Assembly: GCA_031553765.1 (NCBI GenBank)
Contig: JAVBKY010000004.1
Span: 1-64,000, forward strand
Origin: JAITMY01 sp031553765
GTDB lineage: Bacteria; Bacteroidota; Bacteroidia; Bacteroidales; UBA932
Length of the DNA stretch: 64,000 nt
Direction: 5' to 3'
In this document: in pieces, positions 35,759 to 44,575 of the stretch
How the letters are laid out: every line of letters starts with the position of its first letter
Position numbering within the stretch: position 1 is the stretch's first letter
Notes under the pieces: generated by a model
The model's input: only the letters and a program-made list of their open reading frames with translations
Told to the model about the DNA's origin: nothing
The model's database searches: none
Translations under genes and position numbers: made by a program

Positions 35759-35762
35759 GTTG

Positions 35763-35845
35763 TTTAATAGACACATAGAGAAATCGGAAGGATAACAGCA
35801 ATTAATTGTGTATTGTTTTTTGTATTCTCTGTGTCTCCGTGGTTA
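35763..35845. repeat. Inverted repeat between murC and ftsQ
   Basis: Arms AGACACATAGAGAA (35769-35782) and TTCTCTGTGTCT (35825-35836) pair with a 2-base bulge. The right side reads CTCTGTGTCTCCGTGGTTAA, a word I recall as frequent between genes in Bacteroidota. Confidence 0.65.
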
Positions 35846-35863
35846 ACTTAGGGAAAGGTAAAA

Positions 35864-36670
35864 GTGAAGAAGAAAGTTGTAAAAATAGCATTGGCAGTAG
35901 TGCTTGCAACAGCCATGGTAGCGTACCTTACGGTAGCGCTCACCCACGCGCGCAGACACCTCGACAACGTAGTTTGCAGCAGCCTTCAAGTAGTGGTAAA
36001 GGATAGCGCTATTAACCGATTTGTACACAAAGACGATATCCCAACCATTTTTCGCGCAAGCGGGAAAACGTACTTTGGCAAACGGCTGTGTGAAATTTCG
36101 ACCTACGAGCTAGAGCAAACGTTAAAGGAGCGCAGCTTAATAAAGCGCGCCGATGTGTACACCACCGCCGATGGAGCACTACACGTAAACATACTTCAGC
36201 GCAGACCCATTGTTCGCGTGTACACAAGCAATGAACAGAATTTTTACATAGATGCGGACGGCTATGTAGTGCAACCATACAGCGGCTACACATCGCATGT
36301 ACCCATTGTAAACGGGTATATATCATCGCCGTTTCCACGAGGGTTTAAGGGCGATATGTTTGCCTACTTTAAGGAGAAGAAAATATGCGACACGCTGTAC
36401 ACGCAAATTTACAACTTTGCAAAGTACCTCGACAGTCATCCGTTTTGGCAGGCACAAGTAGAGCAAGTATATATTCCGCGTAGCGGGAAGGTAGAGTTTG
36501 TACCGCGCGTAGGCGCTCAAATCATTCGCTTGGGCAGTTTTGAAAACTTCGAATACAAGCTACACAAGCTCATTACGCTATACGAAAAAGGCATATCAAT
36601 TAAGGGATGGAATGCCTACGATTTGATTGATCTCTCGTACAGCAACCAAGTTATTTGCAAATTAAAATAA
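35864..36670 (+). CDS. ftsQ: Division protein FtsQ
   Basis: The protein has 268 residues from a GTG start (35864). A short cytoplasmic tail and one membrane segment (VVKIALAVVLATAMVAYLTV) precede a periplasmic POTRA-like part (KLEQTLKERSLIKRADVY-like region and LHVNILQRRPIVRVY) and the FtsQ beta domain (FYIDADGYVVQPY). It links early and late divisome proteins. The palindromic repeat upstream leaves only ~18 bp of leader. Confidence 0.92.
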   Translation: MKKKVVKIALAVVLATAMVAYLTVALTHARRHLDNVVCSSLQVVVKDSAINRFVHKDDIPTIFRASGKTYFGKRLCEISTYELEQTLKERSLIKRADVYTTADGALHVNILQRRPIVRVYTSNEQNFYIDADGYVVQPYSGYTSHVPIVNGYISSPFPRGFKGDMFAYFKEKKICDTLYTQIYNFAKYLDSHPFWQAQVEQVYIPRSGKVEFVPRVGAQIIRLGSFENFEYKLHKLITLYEKGISIKGWNAYDLIDLSYSNQVICKLK

Positions 36671-36685
36671 AATCTAACATAAGCT

Positions 36686-37954
36686 ATGGAACAGAACAGC
36701 TACGTAATGTCAATTGACATAGGGACAACCAAAATTGCAGCGGTAATTGGCAAGATAGGCGCCAACGGCAAGGTAATTGTGGAAGCTTCGGCTGTCAAAG
36801 AATCTCAAGGCATGCGTCGTGGCATGGTGGAGAACGTAGAGGAAACCGCAAACGCTATCAATCAGTGCTTGGATATACTGTACGAAAAAACCGACATCCG
36901 TATTAAGGATGTAACCGTAGGCATTGCAGGTCAACATATTTCAAGCATACAGAATAGCGCAAGCCGCATTCGCACCAAGCCGCAGGACCTCATTACCATG
37001 GATGAAACAATGGTGCTGCAAAAGGACATGTACAACATTCGCCTTAAGCCCGGACAGGAAATCCTGCACGTTACACCACAGGACTACGTGGTGGATGGTC
37101 AGCCCATGCGTAGGGCCGTGGGCTGCGATGGCAGCAAACTCACAGGCAACTACCACATAGTAATTGGTGAAACAGCCTCTATCAAGAAAATAAGAATGTG
37201 CGTTGAGCGCTGCGGCCTTCGCCTAAAGAAGCTCGTGCTGGAACCCTTTGCATCGGCTGACGCTGTGCTTACCGAAGCAGAGTGCGAGGAGGGTGTAGCC
37301 ATGGTAGATATTGGTGGTGGTACCAGCGACCTCATTATTTATCACCAAGGCATCGTGCGCAATACGACAGTTATTCCGTGTGGTGGTGAAGTTATTACCA
37401 ACGACATTCGCGAGTTATGCTTCATTAACCGCTCTATGGCCGAGTTCGTAAAACAGCAATACGGCTCATGTTTTGCGGACAACAGCACGGGCGACGATGG
37501 CATTACTTTCCAAGCTGGCATTGGTCGCGAACCGCGTACGCTGAAAATTCGCACGCTCTCCGAAATCATTCAGGCACGCATGGACGAAATTATTGAAGCC
37601 GTTAACTACAAAATTATGGAAAGCGGTTACGGTGATCAAATCCACGGCATAGTGCTAACCGGCGGTGGCGCCCAGCTCCAAAATCTCACACAGCTGGTAA
37701 AACTTCGTACCGGATACGATGCACGTATTGGAGTTCCATGCATACAGCCAGCAGGTGACAAGCCGCTGCTCAATGTAAGTCCCGCGCTGGCCACAAGCGT
37801 AGGTCTAGTTATAAGTGGATACGAGCAAGTAGCAAAATCATCCTTTGCAAGCAGAGCGGGGTTCAACCTACCTTTTGGCAAAAAAATTATGGAAAGGCTT
37901 GGCGGACGTTTGGACACTTTACTGTTCAACGAAAATAACGATGTAGCCATTTGA
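36686..37954 (+). CDS. ftsA: Division protein FtsA
   Basis: The protein has 422 residues of the actin-like ASKHA fold. It opens MSIDIGTTKIAAVIGKI, continues with the SHS2-type insertion (ITVG-like strands near VTVGIAGQHISS), VAMVDIGGGTSDLIIYH (phosphate 2) and GIVLTGGGAQLQNLTQLV. The C-terminal tail (KKIMERLGGRLDTLLF) is a plausible amphipathic membrane anchor. It tethers FtsZ filaments to the membrane. It lies 15 bp after ftsQ and 32 bp before ftsZ. Confidence 0.97.
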   Translation: MEQNSYVMSIDIGTTKIAAVIGKIGANGKVIVEASAVKESQGMRRGMVENVEETANAINQCLDILYEKTDIRIKDVTVGIAGQHISSIQNSASRIRTKPQDLITMDETMVLQKDMYNIRLKPGQEILHVTPQDYVVDGQPMRRAVGCDGSKLTGNYHIVIGETASIKKIRMCVERCGLRLKKLVLEPFASADAVLTEAECEEGVAMVDIGGGTSDLIIYHQGIVRNTTVIPCGGEVITNDIRELCFINRSMAEFVKQQYGSCFADNSTGDDGITFQAGIGREPRTLKIRTLSEIIQARMDEIIEAVNYKIMESGYGDQIHGIVLTGGGAQLQNLTQLVKLRTGYDARIGVPCIQPAGDKPLLNVSPALATSVGLVISGYEQVAKSSFASRAGFNLPFGKKIMERLGGRLDTLLFNENNDVAI

Positions 37955-37986
37955 GTATTTCGTAAAATCATTAAAACAGCAATATT

Positions 37987-39345
37987 ATGGAAGTCGAATT
38001 TGACAACATGTGGGGTAGCCCCACCGAGAACAACTCCATTATAAAGGTGATAGGCGTAGGTGGTGGTGGCTGTAATGCCGTTGACCACATGTATAAGTTG
38101 GGCATTAAGGATGTCGGATTTGTAGTATGTAACACCGATGCTCAGGCACTCAACAATAGCCCAGTACCTGTAAAGGTACAGCTGGGCAAGCAGCTAACCG
38201 AAGGCTTGGGTGCCGGCTCTAACCCCGACCGTGGAAGGCAGGCCGCCGAAGAAAGCGTCAATGAAGTTAGCGCCATGTTACGCAACAATACCAAGATGGT
38301 GTTTATTACAGCTGGTATGGGTGGTGGTACAGGTACCGGAGCGGCTCCTGTCATTGCAAAAATTGCCAAGAATATGGGCATACTTACCGTTGCCATTGTC
38401 ACCATACCTTTTAGCATTATTGAACCACGCCGCGTGCAAACTGCCTACCTGGGCATTGACGAGCTGCGCAAGCATGTAGATTCACTGCTGGTGATTAACA
38501 ACAATAAGCTGCACGATCTATACGGAACGCTCAAAGTCTCCGAAGCATTTGCCAAAGCCGACGACGTGCTTTGTATGGCTGCTAAGGGCATAGCCGAAAT
38601 TATTACCACCTCGGGCCACATCAACGTGGACTTTGCCGACGTGCGTACCGCCATGTTCAACAGCGGCATTGCGCTCATGGGTACAGGTCGCGGCACAGGC
38701 CCCGAGCGTGCATCATTGGCGGTTGAGCAGGCTATCAACTCTCCCCTACTCAACAACAACAGCATTCGTGGTGCGAAGAACGTGCTGGTGAACGTGCTAA
38801 TGGGCAGCAATGAACTTACGCTGGAAGAATTTGCCAGCATTACCCAACGCGTAATTGAAGAAACAGGCTCCGATTTGAACGTAAAATCAGGTATGGGCTA
38901 TAGCGCAGCTTTGGGTGAAGATGAGGTTACCGTTAGCATTATAGCCACCGGATTTGAAATGAGCGACATTGAGCCCAATAACCCCACTGAAATTAAAGTA
39001 CAAAAAGTTCAGCAAGAACCGGAGGTAAAGGCAGAGCCAGTTCAACCGGCAGGTATACACATTACATCCGAAAACAAGGCACCAATTAGCGGTTTTGACC
39101 AAGCATTTTCGGCACCTGTGAATGTGAGTGAATCGAGCAGCGAAATCACAGGCGCTCACGCTGCGCAACGTAGCGTACCAAAGTGGTTGGACAACAGCAT
39201 ACCTATGGACGAGAAAGAAAGACCCCGCCCAAAGCAAGCCACCAGCAACCGCGTGGAAGGTGAGATTTCGTTATTTAGTCTGCCAAAAAACGGTGAAGGC
39301 TGGGAAAATTCACGCGCTTCATACATCAACGGGAAGCCTGATTAA
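37987..39345 (+). CDS. ftsZ: Division GTPase FtsZ
   Basis: The protein has 452 residues. The tubulin signature G112-GGTGTG118 and the T7 loop N213-VDFAD218 are intact, with IKVIGVGGGGCNAVDHM at the N-terminus. After the globular part (to about 320) come a variable linker, a candidate conserved peptide (VPKWLDNSI) and a further ~45 charged residues ending INGKPD. The extra tail after the peptide is longer than in enterobacteria. It forms the cytokinetic ring. Confidence 0.98.
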   Translation: MEVEFDNMWGSPTENNSIIKVIGVGGGGCNAVDHMYKLGIKDVGFVVCNTDAQALNNSPVPVKVQLGKQLTEGLGAGSNPDRGRQAAEESVNEVSAMLRNNTKMVFITAGMGGGTGTGAAPVIAKIAKNMGILTVAIVTIPFSIIEPRRVQTAYLGIDELRKHVDSLLVINNNKLHDLYGTLKVSEAFAKADDVLCMAAKGIAEIITTSGHINVDFADVRTAMFNSGIALMGTGRGTGPERASLAVEQAINSPLLNNNSIRGAKNVLVNVLMGSNELTLEEFASITQRVIEETGSDLNVKSGMGYSAALGEDEVTVSIIATGFEMSDIEPNNPTEIKVQKVQQEPEVKAEPVQPAGIHITSENKAPISGFDQAFSAPVNVSESSSEITGAHAAQRSVPKWLDNSIPMDEKERPRPKQATSNRVEGEISLFSLPKNGEGWENSRASYINGKPD

Positions 39346-39406
39346 CAAAACTGCGTTCTGAACGCTTGATCCTTCAAACGTTACAACGTTACAAACGAAG
39401 AATATT

Positions 39407-39856
39407 ATGAATCTCGAACAACAAATAAGCAACGACATAAAAACCGCCATGCTTGCCAAAGAAGCAGGTAAGTTGGAAGCTCTACGCGCTATAAAGGCTG
39501 CCATCCTTTTGGCTAAAACCGAAAAAGGCGCAAGCGATGAACTCAGCAGCGACACAGAGCTGAAACTGCTGCAAAAGTTAGTAAAACAGCGTCGTGAATC
39601 TGCCGAAATATTTACGCAAAACGGGCGCCCGGAGCTAGCTGAAAAAGAAGTTAGCGAAGCCAACGTAATAGAAACCTACCTACCCAAGCAGCTAAGCGAA
39701 GACGAGGTTATCACCGAGGTAAGAAAGATTATTACCGAAGTTGGCGCAACTTCCATGAAAGAGTTGGGCAAGGTAATGGGCGTAGCCTCAAAAGCCTTTG
39801 CCGGCAAGGCTGATGGTAAAATGGTGGCGGATGTGGTAAAGAAGCTATTAGCATAA
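39407..39856 (+). CDS. GatB/YqeY domain protein
   Basis: The protein has 149 residues, matching the family length: ISNDIKTAMLAKEAGKLEAL, KLVKQRRESAEIFTQNGRPELAEKE, EVIETYLPKQL-like segment (VIETYLPKQLSEDEV) and MGKVMG-like stretch (ELGKVMGVASKAFAGKADG). It resembles the tRNA-binding tail of GatB, but the stand-alone protein has no settled role. It is at the end of the dcw run, 61 bp after ftsZ, and converges on the TlpA-type gene. Confidence 0.92.
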   Translation: MNLEQQISNDIKTAMLAKEAGKLEALRAIKAAILLAKTEKGASDELSSDTELKLLQKLVKQRRESAEIFTQNGRPELAEKEVSEANVIETYLPKQLSEDEVITEVRKIITEVGATSMKELGKVMGVASKAFAGKADGKMVADVVKKLLA

Positions 39857-39859
39857 CTT

Positions 39860-40030
39860 CATTGCCGTCGGTTCCTGCCCGACTTAACCATTCAGGCGGG
39901 ATAACCGACAGTTACAAGTAGTAGATGTTAAAAAGCGCGCGAAGCAGAAATCTCCCTTGAAAAAGGATTCTGCTTCGCGCGCAATACTTTTGACAATCCC
40001 GTTATCCATCAGCGAAAGCTGACGGCAATG
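39860..40030. repeat. Composite palindrome, copy 2
   Basis: Outer arms are CATTGCCGTC (from 39860) and CAGCGAAAGCTGACGGCAATG (40010-40030). The nested hairpin is GCGCGCGAAGCAGAAATC (39935-39952) facing 39966-39982. It lies between convergent genes, like copy 1 at 21414-21556. Confidence 0.85.
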
Positions 40031-40036
40031 AAAAAA

Positions 40037-41959
40037 CTACTTCATCAACCTCACTATCTCCCCCTTCATCACCTCCTTGCCGGGAAAACCAGCCTCATCC
40101 CTATAACTTTGCTTGCCATTTTTATCGAATATAATAAAGGTTGGCACGCCTTCAATTTTAAATGCCTTGTACCAGTACTCCCACTGCTCCTTGCTCACGC
40201 GGTAGTGCTCGCCATCTATGTCTTTTATCATTCTATTCCATGTAGCTTCCGGAGAAGTCTCACCCGTAAGGTACACAAACACAACATCGCTACCCTTCAG
40301 CTCTTCTTTCAAAGGCTTCATTTCCTTCATGGCCATCTTGCACGGACCACACCACGTAGCCCAAAAATCGACTACCACTACCTTGCCCTTGTATTTTGAC
40401 ACAATGGCGTCAAACACCTTTTTCTGTGGAACATCAGGCACAGTATTAACCTGTGCGGGGGTTGACTCCGCCAAAGCAACCTTCAGCGCATCAACTTCTG
40501 CAATCAGCGCTTCGGCGTACGCCTTATTGTCGGCAAATGCGTTGGTGATTTCCGTTTTTTGGCTTTCGCTAAAAACCTCCTGCCGCCTCAGCTGCTCACC
40601 GTATAAATACGCGCGCATGGCATCCGGCAGTATTTTGCTTTCAATACCCAGCGGCAGCGCATCATTCTCCTTAAAATACTCCAGCCGTTCAGCAATTGAC
40701 ATAGCGACTCTTGGCATAAAAACATCCTTTAAGCATAACGCTTTTATTAACATATCAAAATGCTCAAAGTAGGCCAAGTCGTCATTTACCAATTCGCCAA
40801 AAGGCGCATAGAAATTCAAATCAATCCCCTGTGGCTTATAGGCAATCTTACCTTCATCACTAATCTTATGCACACGGCCGTAGGCATATATCATCGTTTG
40901 ATCATAGGAGAGCAAGTTAACTATTACTGCCATTTTCAAATTGGCATGCGCCAGCCTCTTCAGCTCCGGCGGAAAATTCATAGCATCCACCTCCGCTATT
41001 TTTTCAACTAAAATGCGCGAGATTTGTTCACTATACTCCTTCGGCGACATCTTCAACAAGTTTGACAACACTTCTACATTCGAGTAGTTGTAAAAAGCAT
41101 CGTTTACCTTGCGCAGCTGCTTTAAATCCCCGAACGACAAACCACTACCACCCATAAATGTGTTTACCGAATCCGCAGGCTCCTTATCTTTACGCAAGCG
41201 CGCGTTCTTGCGGGCCGATCTTTTTAGGTCAATATACACTTTAGTTTCCTTGCCAGGCACTAAAAACAAAGTACCTATGGAGCTACGTACAACGCGCGGA
41301 AAACCCACGGCTACCTCTCCTCCAAATGTTCCATCGGGGTTAATTTTCAACGCGACTTCCTCATATTCCGTAGTAAGAGGTTTAGAATAGTTAACAACTA
41401 CTTCGCTATAGCCCAAGTCGGTACGATAGCCTGAATATTGTCCGCTAATCTTTGCTTTCTCAGCGCTGAAAACAGGAGCAGGTAAGTTTCGCTTCTCCTC
41501 CCTTTGCGCAAATTTAGGCAGCGCGTCAACCCTCACCTTATCATTAGGCAGCAGGCGCAGACCAAATATCTTGAAGCAATTGTCACAGTCGCTTTCTATA
41601 AAATCAATGCGCTTAACATCGGAGCTTAAAGCCGGAAAATACAGGGTGAAATAATTTACTCCCGAGTCTGTGGGTGCAATCTTTCCACCAAGAGTAATTC
41701 CATCGGCCCTTGTTACTATCAACTTTTCACCGCCGTCACTATTTCTAATGTAGGTATCGGGTGAAATCATAAACCACCCCCTCTTCATATAGCCACGCAT
41801 ATGCAGCACGGTGGCCGTGTCGCTCATTTCAATTTTAGCCACCTCCACGGTTCCGTTATTCCACACTTCAAAGGCGGGAAACTCCACCACAGCAGGACGC
41901 TTTTGGCTACAGCCAACGAGTGCAACAGCGCAAAGCGCCAGCAACAATGTTTTTTTCAT
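40037..41959 (-). CDS. Lipoprotein with C-terminal TlpA/thioredoxin domain
   Basis: The protein has 640 residues. Lipoprotein signal ALCAVALVGC is followed by ~500 residues of unassigned, partly beta-rich sequence. A thioredoxin-like domain ends the protein, with catalytic C537-GPC540 in VVVDFWATWCGPCKMAMKEM and the cis-proline segment IEGVPTFIIFD. Family knowledge: such TlpA/ResA-like lipoproteins of Bacteroidales reduce periplasmic disulfides. The substrate is unknown. It is transcribed alone on the minus strand. Confidence 0.88.
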   Translation of the reverse strand: MKKTLLLALCAVALVGCSQKRPAVVEFPAFEVWNNGTVEVAKIEMSDTATVLHMRGYMKRGWFMISPDTYIRNSDGGEKLIVTRADGITLGGKIAPTDSGVNYFTLYFPALSSDVKRIDFIESDCDNCFKIFGLRLLPNDKVRVDALPKFAQREEKRNLPAPVFSAEKAKISGQYSGYRTDLGYSEVVVNYSKPLTTEYEEVALKINPDGTFGGEVAVGFPRVVRSSIGTLFLVPGKETKVYIDLKRSARKNARLRKDKEPADSVNTFMGGSGLSFGDLKQLRKVNDAFYNYSNVEVLSNLLKMSPKEYSEQISRILVEKIAEVDAMNFPPELKRLAHANLKMAVIVNLLSYDQTMIYAYGRVHKISDEGKIAYKPQGIDLNFYAPFGELVNDDLAYFEHFDMLIKALCLKDVFMPRVAMSIAERLEYFKENDALPLGIESKILPDAMRAYLYGEQLRRQEVFSESQKTEITNAFADNKAYAEALIAEVDALKVALAESTPAQVNTVPDVPQKKVFDAIVSKYKGKVVVVDFWATWCGPCKMAMKEMKPLKEELKGSDVVFVYLTGETSPEATWNRMIKDIDGEHYRVSKEQWEYWYKAFKIEGVPTFIIFDKNGKQSYRDEAGFPGKEVMKGEIVRLMK

Positions 41960-42040
41960 AATATAAACTTGAAGTGTAGAATTTGAACAGAGCGAAATGA
42001 GAACGTTAGTCCGAGTAAATCTGGGATTTGAAATCTGAAG

Positions 42041-42685
42041 TTACAACACTTGCTGAATAATCTTCACCACGCCATCCACAAACGCCAACGCTCCAAGGAA
42101 AAGAATAATAGCGCCCGACAGCTTGTTAATCCACCACATTTGGCGTAGCTTAAAATGCTTACGATAGTGCGTAATAATGGTAGAAATAAAAAACCACCAT
42201 GCCAAAGCGCCTATCATTACGCCAAACACCACCGTAGCCGCATGCCATACGCCATTGGCACTCACCTTAAACAGGCTCACCAAAAACAGTACGGGAAGTA
42301 AGTTAATAGGATTAATGGTGAGCAAAAAAATAGAAGCCAAGGCACCCCAAAGACTACCCTGCTGCTTACCATACGAACGTAGCTGCTTTACCGGATTGGT
42401 AAGCATAATGCGAACACCCACAATTACCACTACCAAACCCACCAGAAGTTGAAGTATAGCCTCCTTACCATGCACCCAATCCTCCACCACCGAGAGGCTA
42501 AACACTGCTACCACCGAAAAAATGGTATCAGCTAAGGCAACGCCCACACCGGACATGAAGCCTACAAGCCTGCCGCGGTTAAGCGTACGCTGAATGCAGA
42601 GCACTCCGGCAGGGCCCAGCGGCACCGAAGCCAACAAACCTACCAGAATGCCTTTTATGAAGAGAAGAACCAAAGCAACGCCCAA
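42041..42685 (-). CDS. LysE-family exporter
   Basis: The protein has 214 residues with about six membrane segments. The start must be TTG (42685): a stop codon lies two codons upstream and no ATG precedes the conserved N-terminal motif GILVGLLASVPLGPAGVLCI. Other LysE/RhtB marks are GRLVGFMSGVGVALADTIF and the NPINLLPVLF segment. It probably exports an amino acid or similar small molecule; the substrate is unknown. The 81-bp gap to the TlpA-type gene holds nothing notable. Confidence 0.87.
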   Translation of the reverse strand: MGVALVLLFIKGILVGLLASVPLGPAGVLCIQRTLNRGRLVGFMSGVGVALADTIFSVVAVFSLSVVEDWVHGKEAILQLLVGLVVVIVGVRIMLTNPVKQLRSYGKQQGSLWGALASIFLLTINPINLLPVLFLVSLFKVSANGVWHAATVVFGVMIGALAWWFFISTIITHYRKHFKLRQMWWINKLSGAIILFLGALAFVDGVVKIIQQVL

Positions 42686-42793
42686 TTCCTATGTTTTTTA
42701 AAGGGGTATAATCTACAAAGATACAACTTATAGAATAATGAACAACGACAAATGGAAGAAATTTTCAAGTTAAAAGCGAAGCCTGCTATATAT

Positions 42794-42824
42794 CGTCATT
42801 GCGAGGACGCGCCAGAAACGACTT
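42794..42824. repeat. Partial GTCATTGCGAGGA-type repeat
   Basis: CGTCATTGCGAGGACGCGCC matches one arm of the elements at 27562, 60435 and 61495; no matching second arm was found. It lies between LysE and lnt. Confidence 0.6.
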
Positions 42825-42837
42825 CGTACATTATTTC

Positions 42838-42845
42838 TATCTTTG
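42838..42845 (+). promoter_or_regulatory. -7 box of lnt
   Basis: TATCTTTG fits TAnnTTTG and lies 20 bp before the lnt ATG. Confidence 0.7.
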
Positions 42846-42865
42846 CACCTACAAACCGCCTTTAA

Positions 42866-44470
42866 ATGAAATACAAAAACCTACTACTCACAATACTAAG
42901 CGCATTGCTCCTCAGCCTACCTTGGTTCGAGGCATTTTCGGGATTGCTGCTGCTCGTAGCCTTCGTCCCCCTGCTCATAGTTGAAAATAATTTTGCGCAA
43001 AGCGAAAAAAAGGGATTTTGGAAGTACGCATGGCTATGCCTCTTTTTGTGGAACGCTGCTACCACCTGGTGGATTTTCAACGCCACCGCCTTTGGCATGG
43101 TATTCGCTTTTGTAGGCAACTCCATACAAATGCTGCTGGTGATTTGGCTTTTTCAAATGGTAAAGAAGTACACCAACCGCACCATTGGCTACACCTCTTT
43201 TGTGGTGCTATGGTTGGCGTGGGAATGGTTTTACTTTGACGCCGAAATCACATGGCCGTGGCTCACGTTGGGCAACGGTTTTGCCAAAGATATTATACTG
43301 GTACAATGGTACGAAATTACAGGAGCGCTGGGCGGTTCGCTATGGGTGCTGCTGTGCAATCTTCTCGTTTTTTTCATTCTCCAAAAATTCGTTATTGAGA
43401 AAAAAACATTTCACAGCATACGCGTAGAAGTTATAGCGCTGACATTGCTTGTTACCGTTCCTTGTAGCTACTCGCTCATTCGATTTTATACGTATAAGGA
43501 AGACCCCAACCCCTGCAACGTGCTTGTGCTGCAGCCCAACATCGACCCATTCAACGACAAGTTCGGCGGGCTCTCGCCGCGACAGCAACAGGACATTATT
43601 TTTGCGCAGGCTGATAGCGCCATCACCCCGCAAACCAACTACGTTATAGCGCCCGAAACCGCCATGGAAGGCGGCATTTGGGAAAACAACTTAGCTACTC
43701 ACCCCATATCGCTGCGACTAAAAGATTTTTGCGTAAAGCACCCCAACGTGGATTTTATAACAGGCGCTGTTACCTACTATCATTTTGGGCATGGAGAGGA
43801 TATCCCTCCCACCGCGCGCCGTTTCAAGGATTCCGACAAACACTACGAGGTGTACAACACCGCGCTGCAAGCCGACAGCAGCGGCCACATGCAACGCTAC
43901 CACAAGTCAAAGTTGGTGGTAGGCGTAGAGATGCTCCCCTACCCCAAACTGCTCGGTTTCTTAGGCAACCTTGCCATTGACTTGGGAGGCACTGCAGGCG
44001 GACTGGGAACACAAAAAGAGCGCGTAGCCTTCACCTCTGTCAACGGCAAATTCCGCGCAGGCGTTGCCATTTGCTATGAATCTATCTTTGGGCAATTTTT
44101 TACCGAATACGTAAAAAATGGCGCCAACATAATGACCATAATTACCAACGATGGCTGGTGGAAAGACACCCCCGGTCATCGCCACCACCTGCACTATGCC
44201 AGCCTGCGCGCCATTGAAACACGCCGCAGCATAGCCCGTTCAGCCAACACAGGCATATCAGCCATTATTAACCAACGCGGACAAGTTGAGCAGCGCTCCG
44301 AGTGGTGGGTACGCACCACGCTATCGGGCAGCATCAACGCCAACGAGCGCATTACGCCCTACGTAAAGTACGGCGATGCTATAGGCCGCATTGCGGGATT
44401 GCTTACGCTACTAATATTGGGCTATACGCTGGCGCAACGCCTGCTCCCAAAAATTCTTCGAAGGAACTAA
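42866..44470 (+). CDS. lnt: Apolipoprotein N-acyltransferase
   Basis: The protein has 534 residues. N-terminal membrane helices (about six up to residue ~210) precede a nitrilase-like domain with the catalytic triad E264 (VIAPETAMEGG), K347 (YHKSKLVVGVEMLPY) and C403 (GVAICYESIFG). A last helix is at the C-terminus. It adds the third acyl chain to lipoproteins on the periplasmic side of the inner membrane; several lipoproteins of this window would be substrates. Confidence 0.96.
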   Translation: MKYKNLLLTILSALLLSLPWFEAFSGLLLLVAFVPLLIVENNFAQSEKKGFWKYAWLCLFLWNAATTWWIFNATAFGMVFAFVGNSIQMLLVIWLFQMVKKYTNRTIGYTSFVVLWLAWEWFYFDAEITWPWLTLGNGFAKDIILVQWYEITGALGGSLWVLLCNLLVFFILQKFVIEKKTFHSIRVEVIALTLLVTVPCSYSLIRFYTYKEDPNPCNVLVLQPNIDPFNDKFGGLSPRQQQDIIFAQADSAITPQTNYVIAPETAMEGGIWENNLATHPISLRLKDFCVKHPNVDFITGAVTYYHFGHGEDIPPTARRFKDSDKHYEVYNTALQADSSGHMQRYHKSKLVVGVEMLPYPKLLGFLGNLAIDLGGTAGGLGTQKERVAFTSVNGKFRAGVAICYESIFGQFFTEYVKNGANIMTIITNDGWWKDTPGHRHHLHYASLRAIETRRSIARSANTGISAIINQRGQVEQRSEWWVRTTLSGSINANERITPYVKYGDAIGRIAGLLTLLILGYTLAQRLLPKILRRN

Positions 44471-44528
44471 ATGTGCACTTTTAAAAGCATTTAACCTATC
44501 AGCATCACGGCTTTGCTATCACATTACG

Positions 44529-44536
44529 TATCTTTG
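44529..44536 (+). promoter_or_regulatory. -7 box before porW/sprE
   Basis: TATCTTTG fits TAnnTTTG. It lies 39 bp before the TTG at 44576, which argues against the upstream in-frame TTG at 44513. No TTTG sits at the expected distance. Confidence 0.55.
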
Positions 44537-44575
44537 TCGATTACGCCCGGTTTTATAGCGGGTACAAGATACATC

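Noticed and set aside
39348..39397. Terminator between ftsZ and the YqeY gene
   Set aside because: It shares words with the apt terminator but forms no convincing stem with a T-run.
44513..44575. Upstream TTG start for porW/sprE
   Set aside because: It would put the -7 box inside the coding region and delay the signal peptide; kept only as an alternative.
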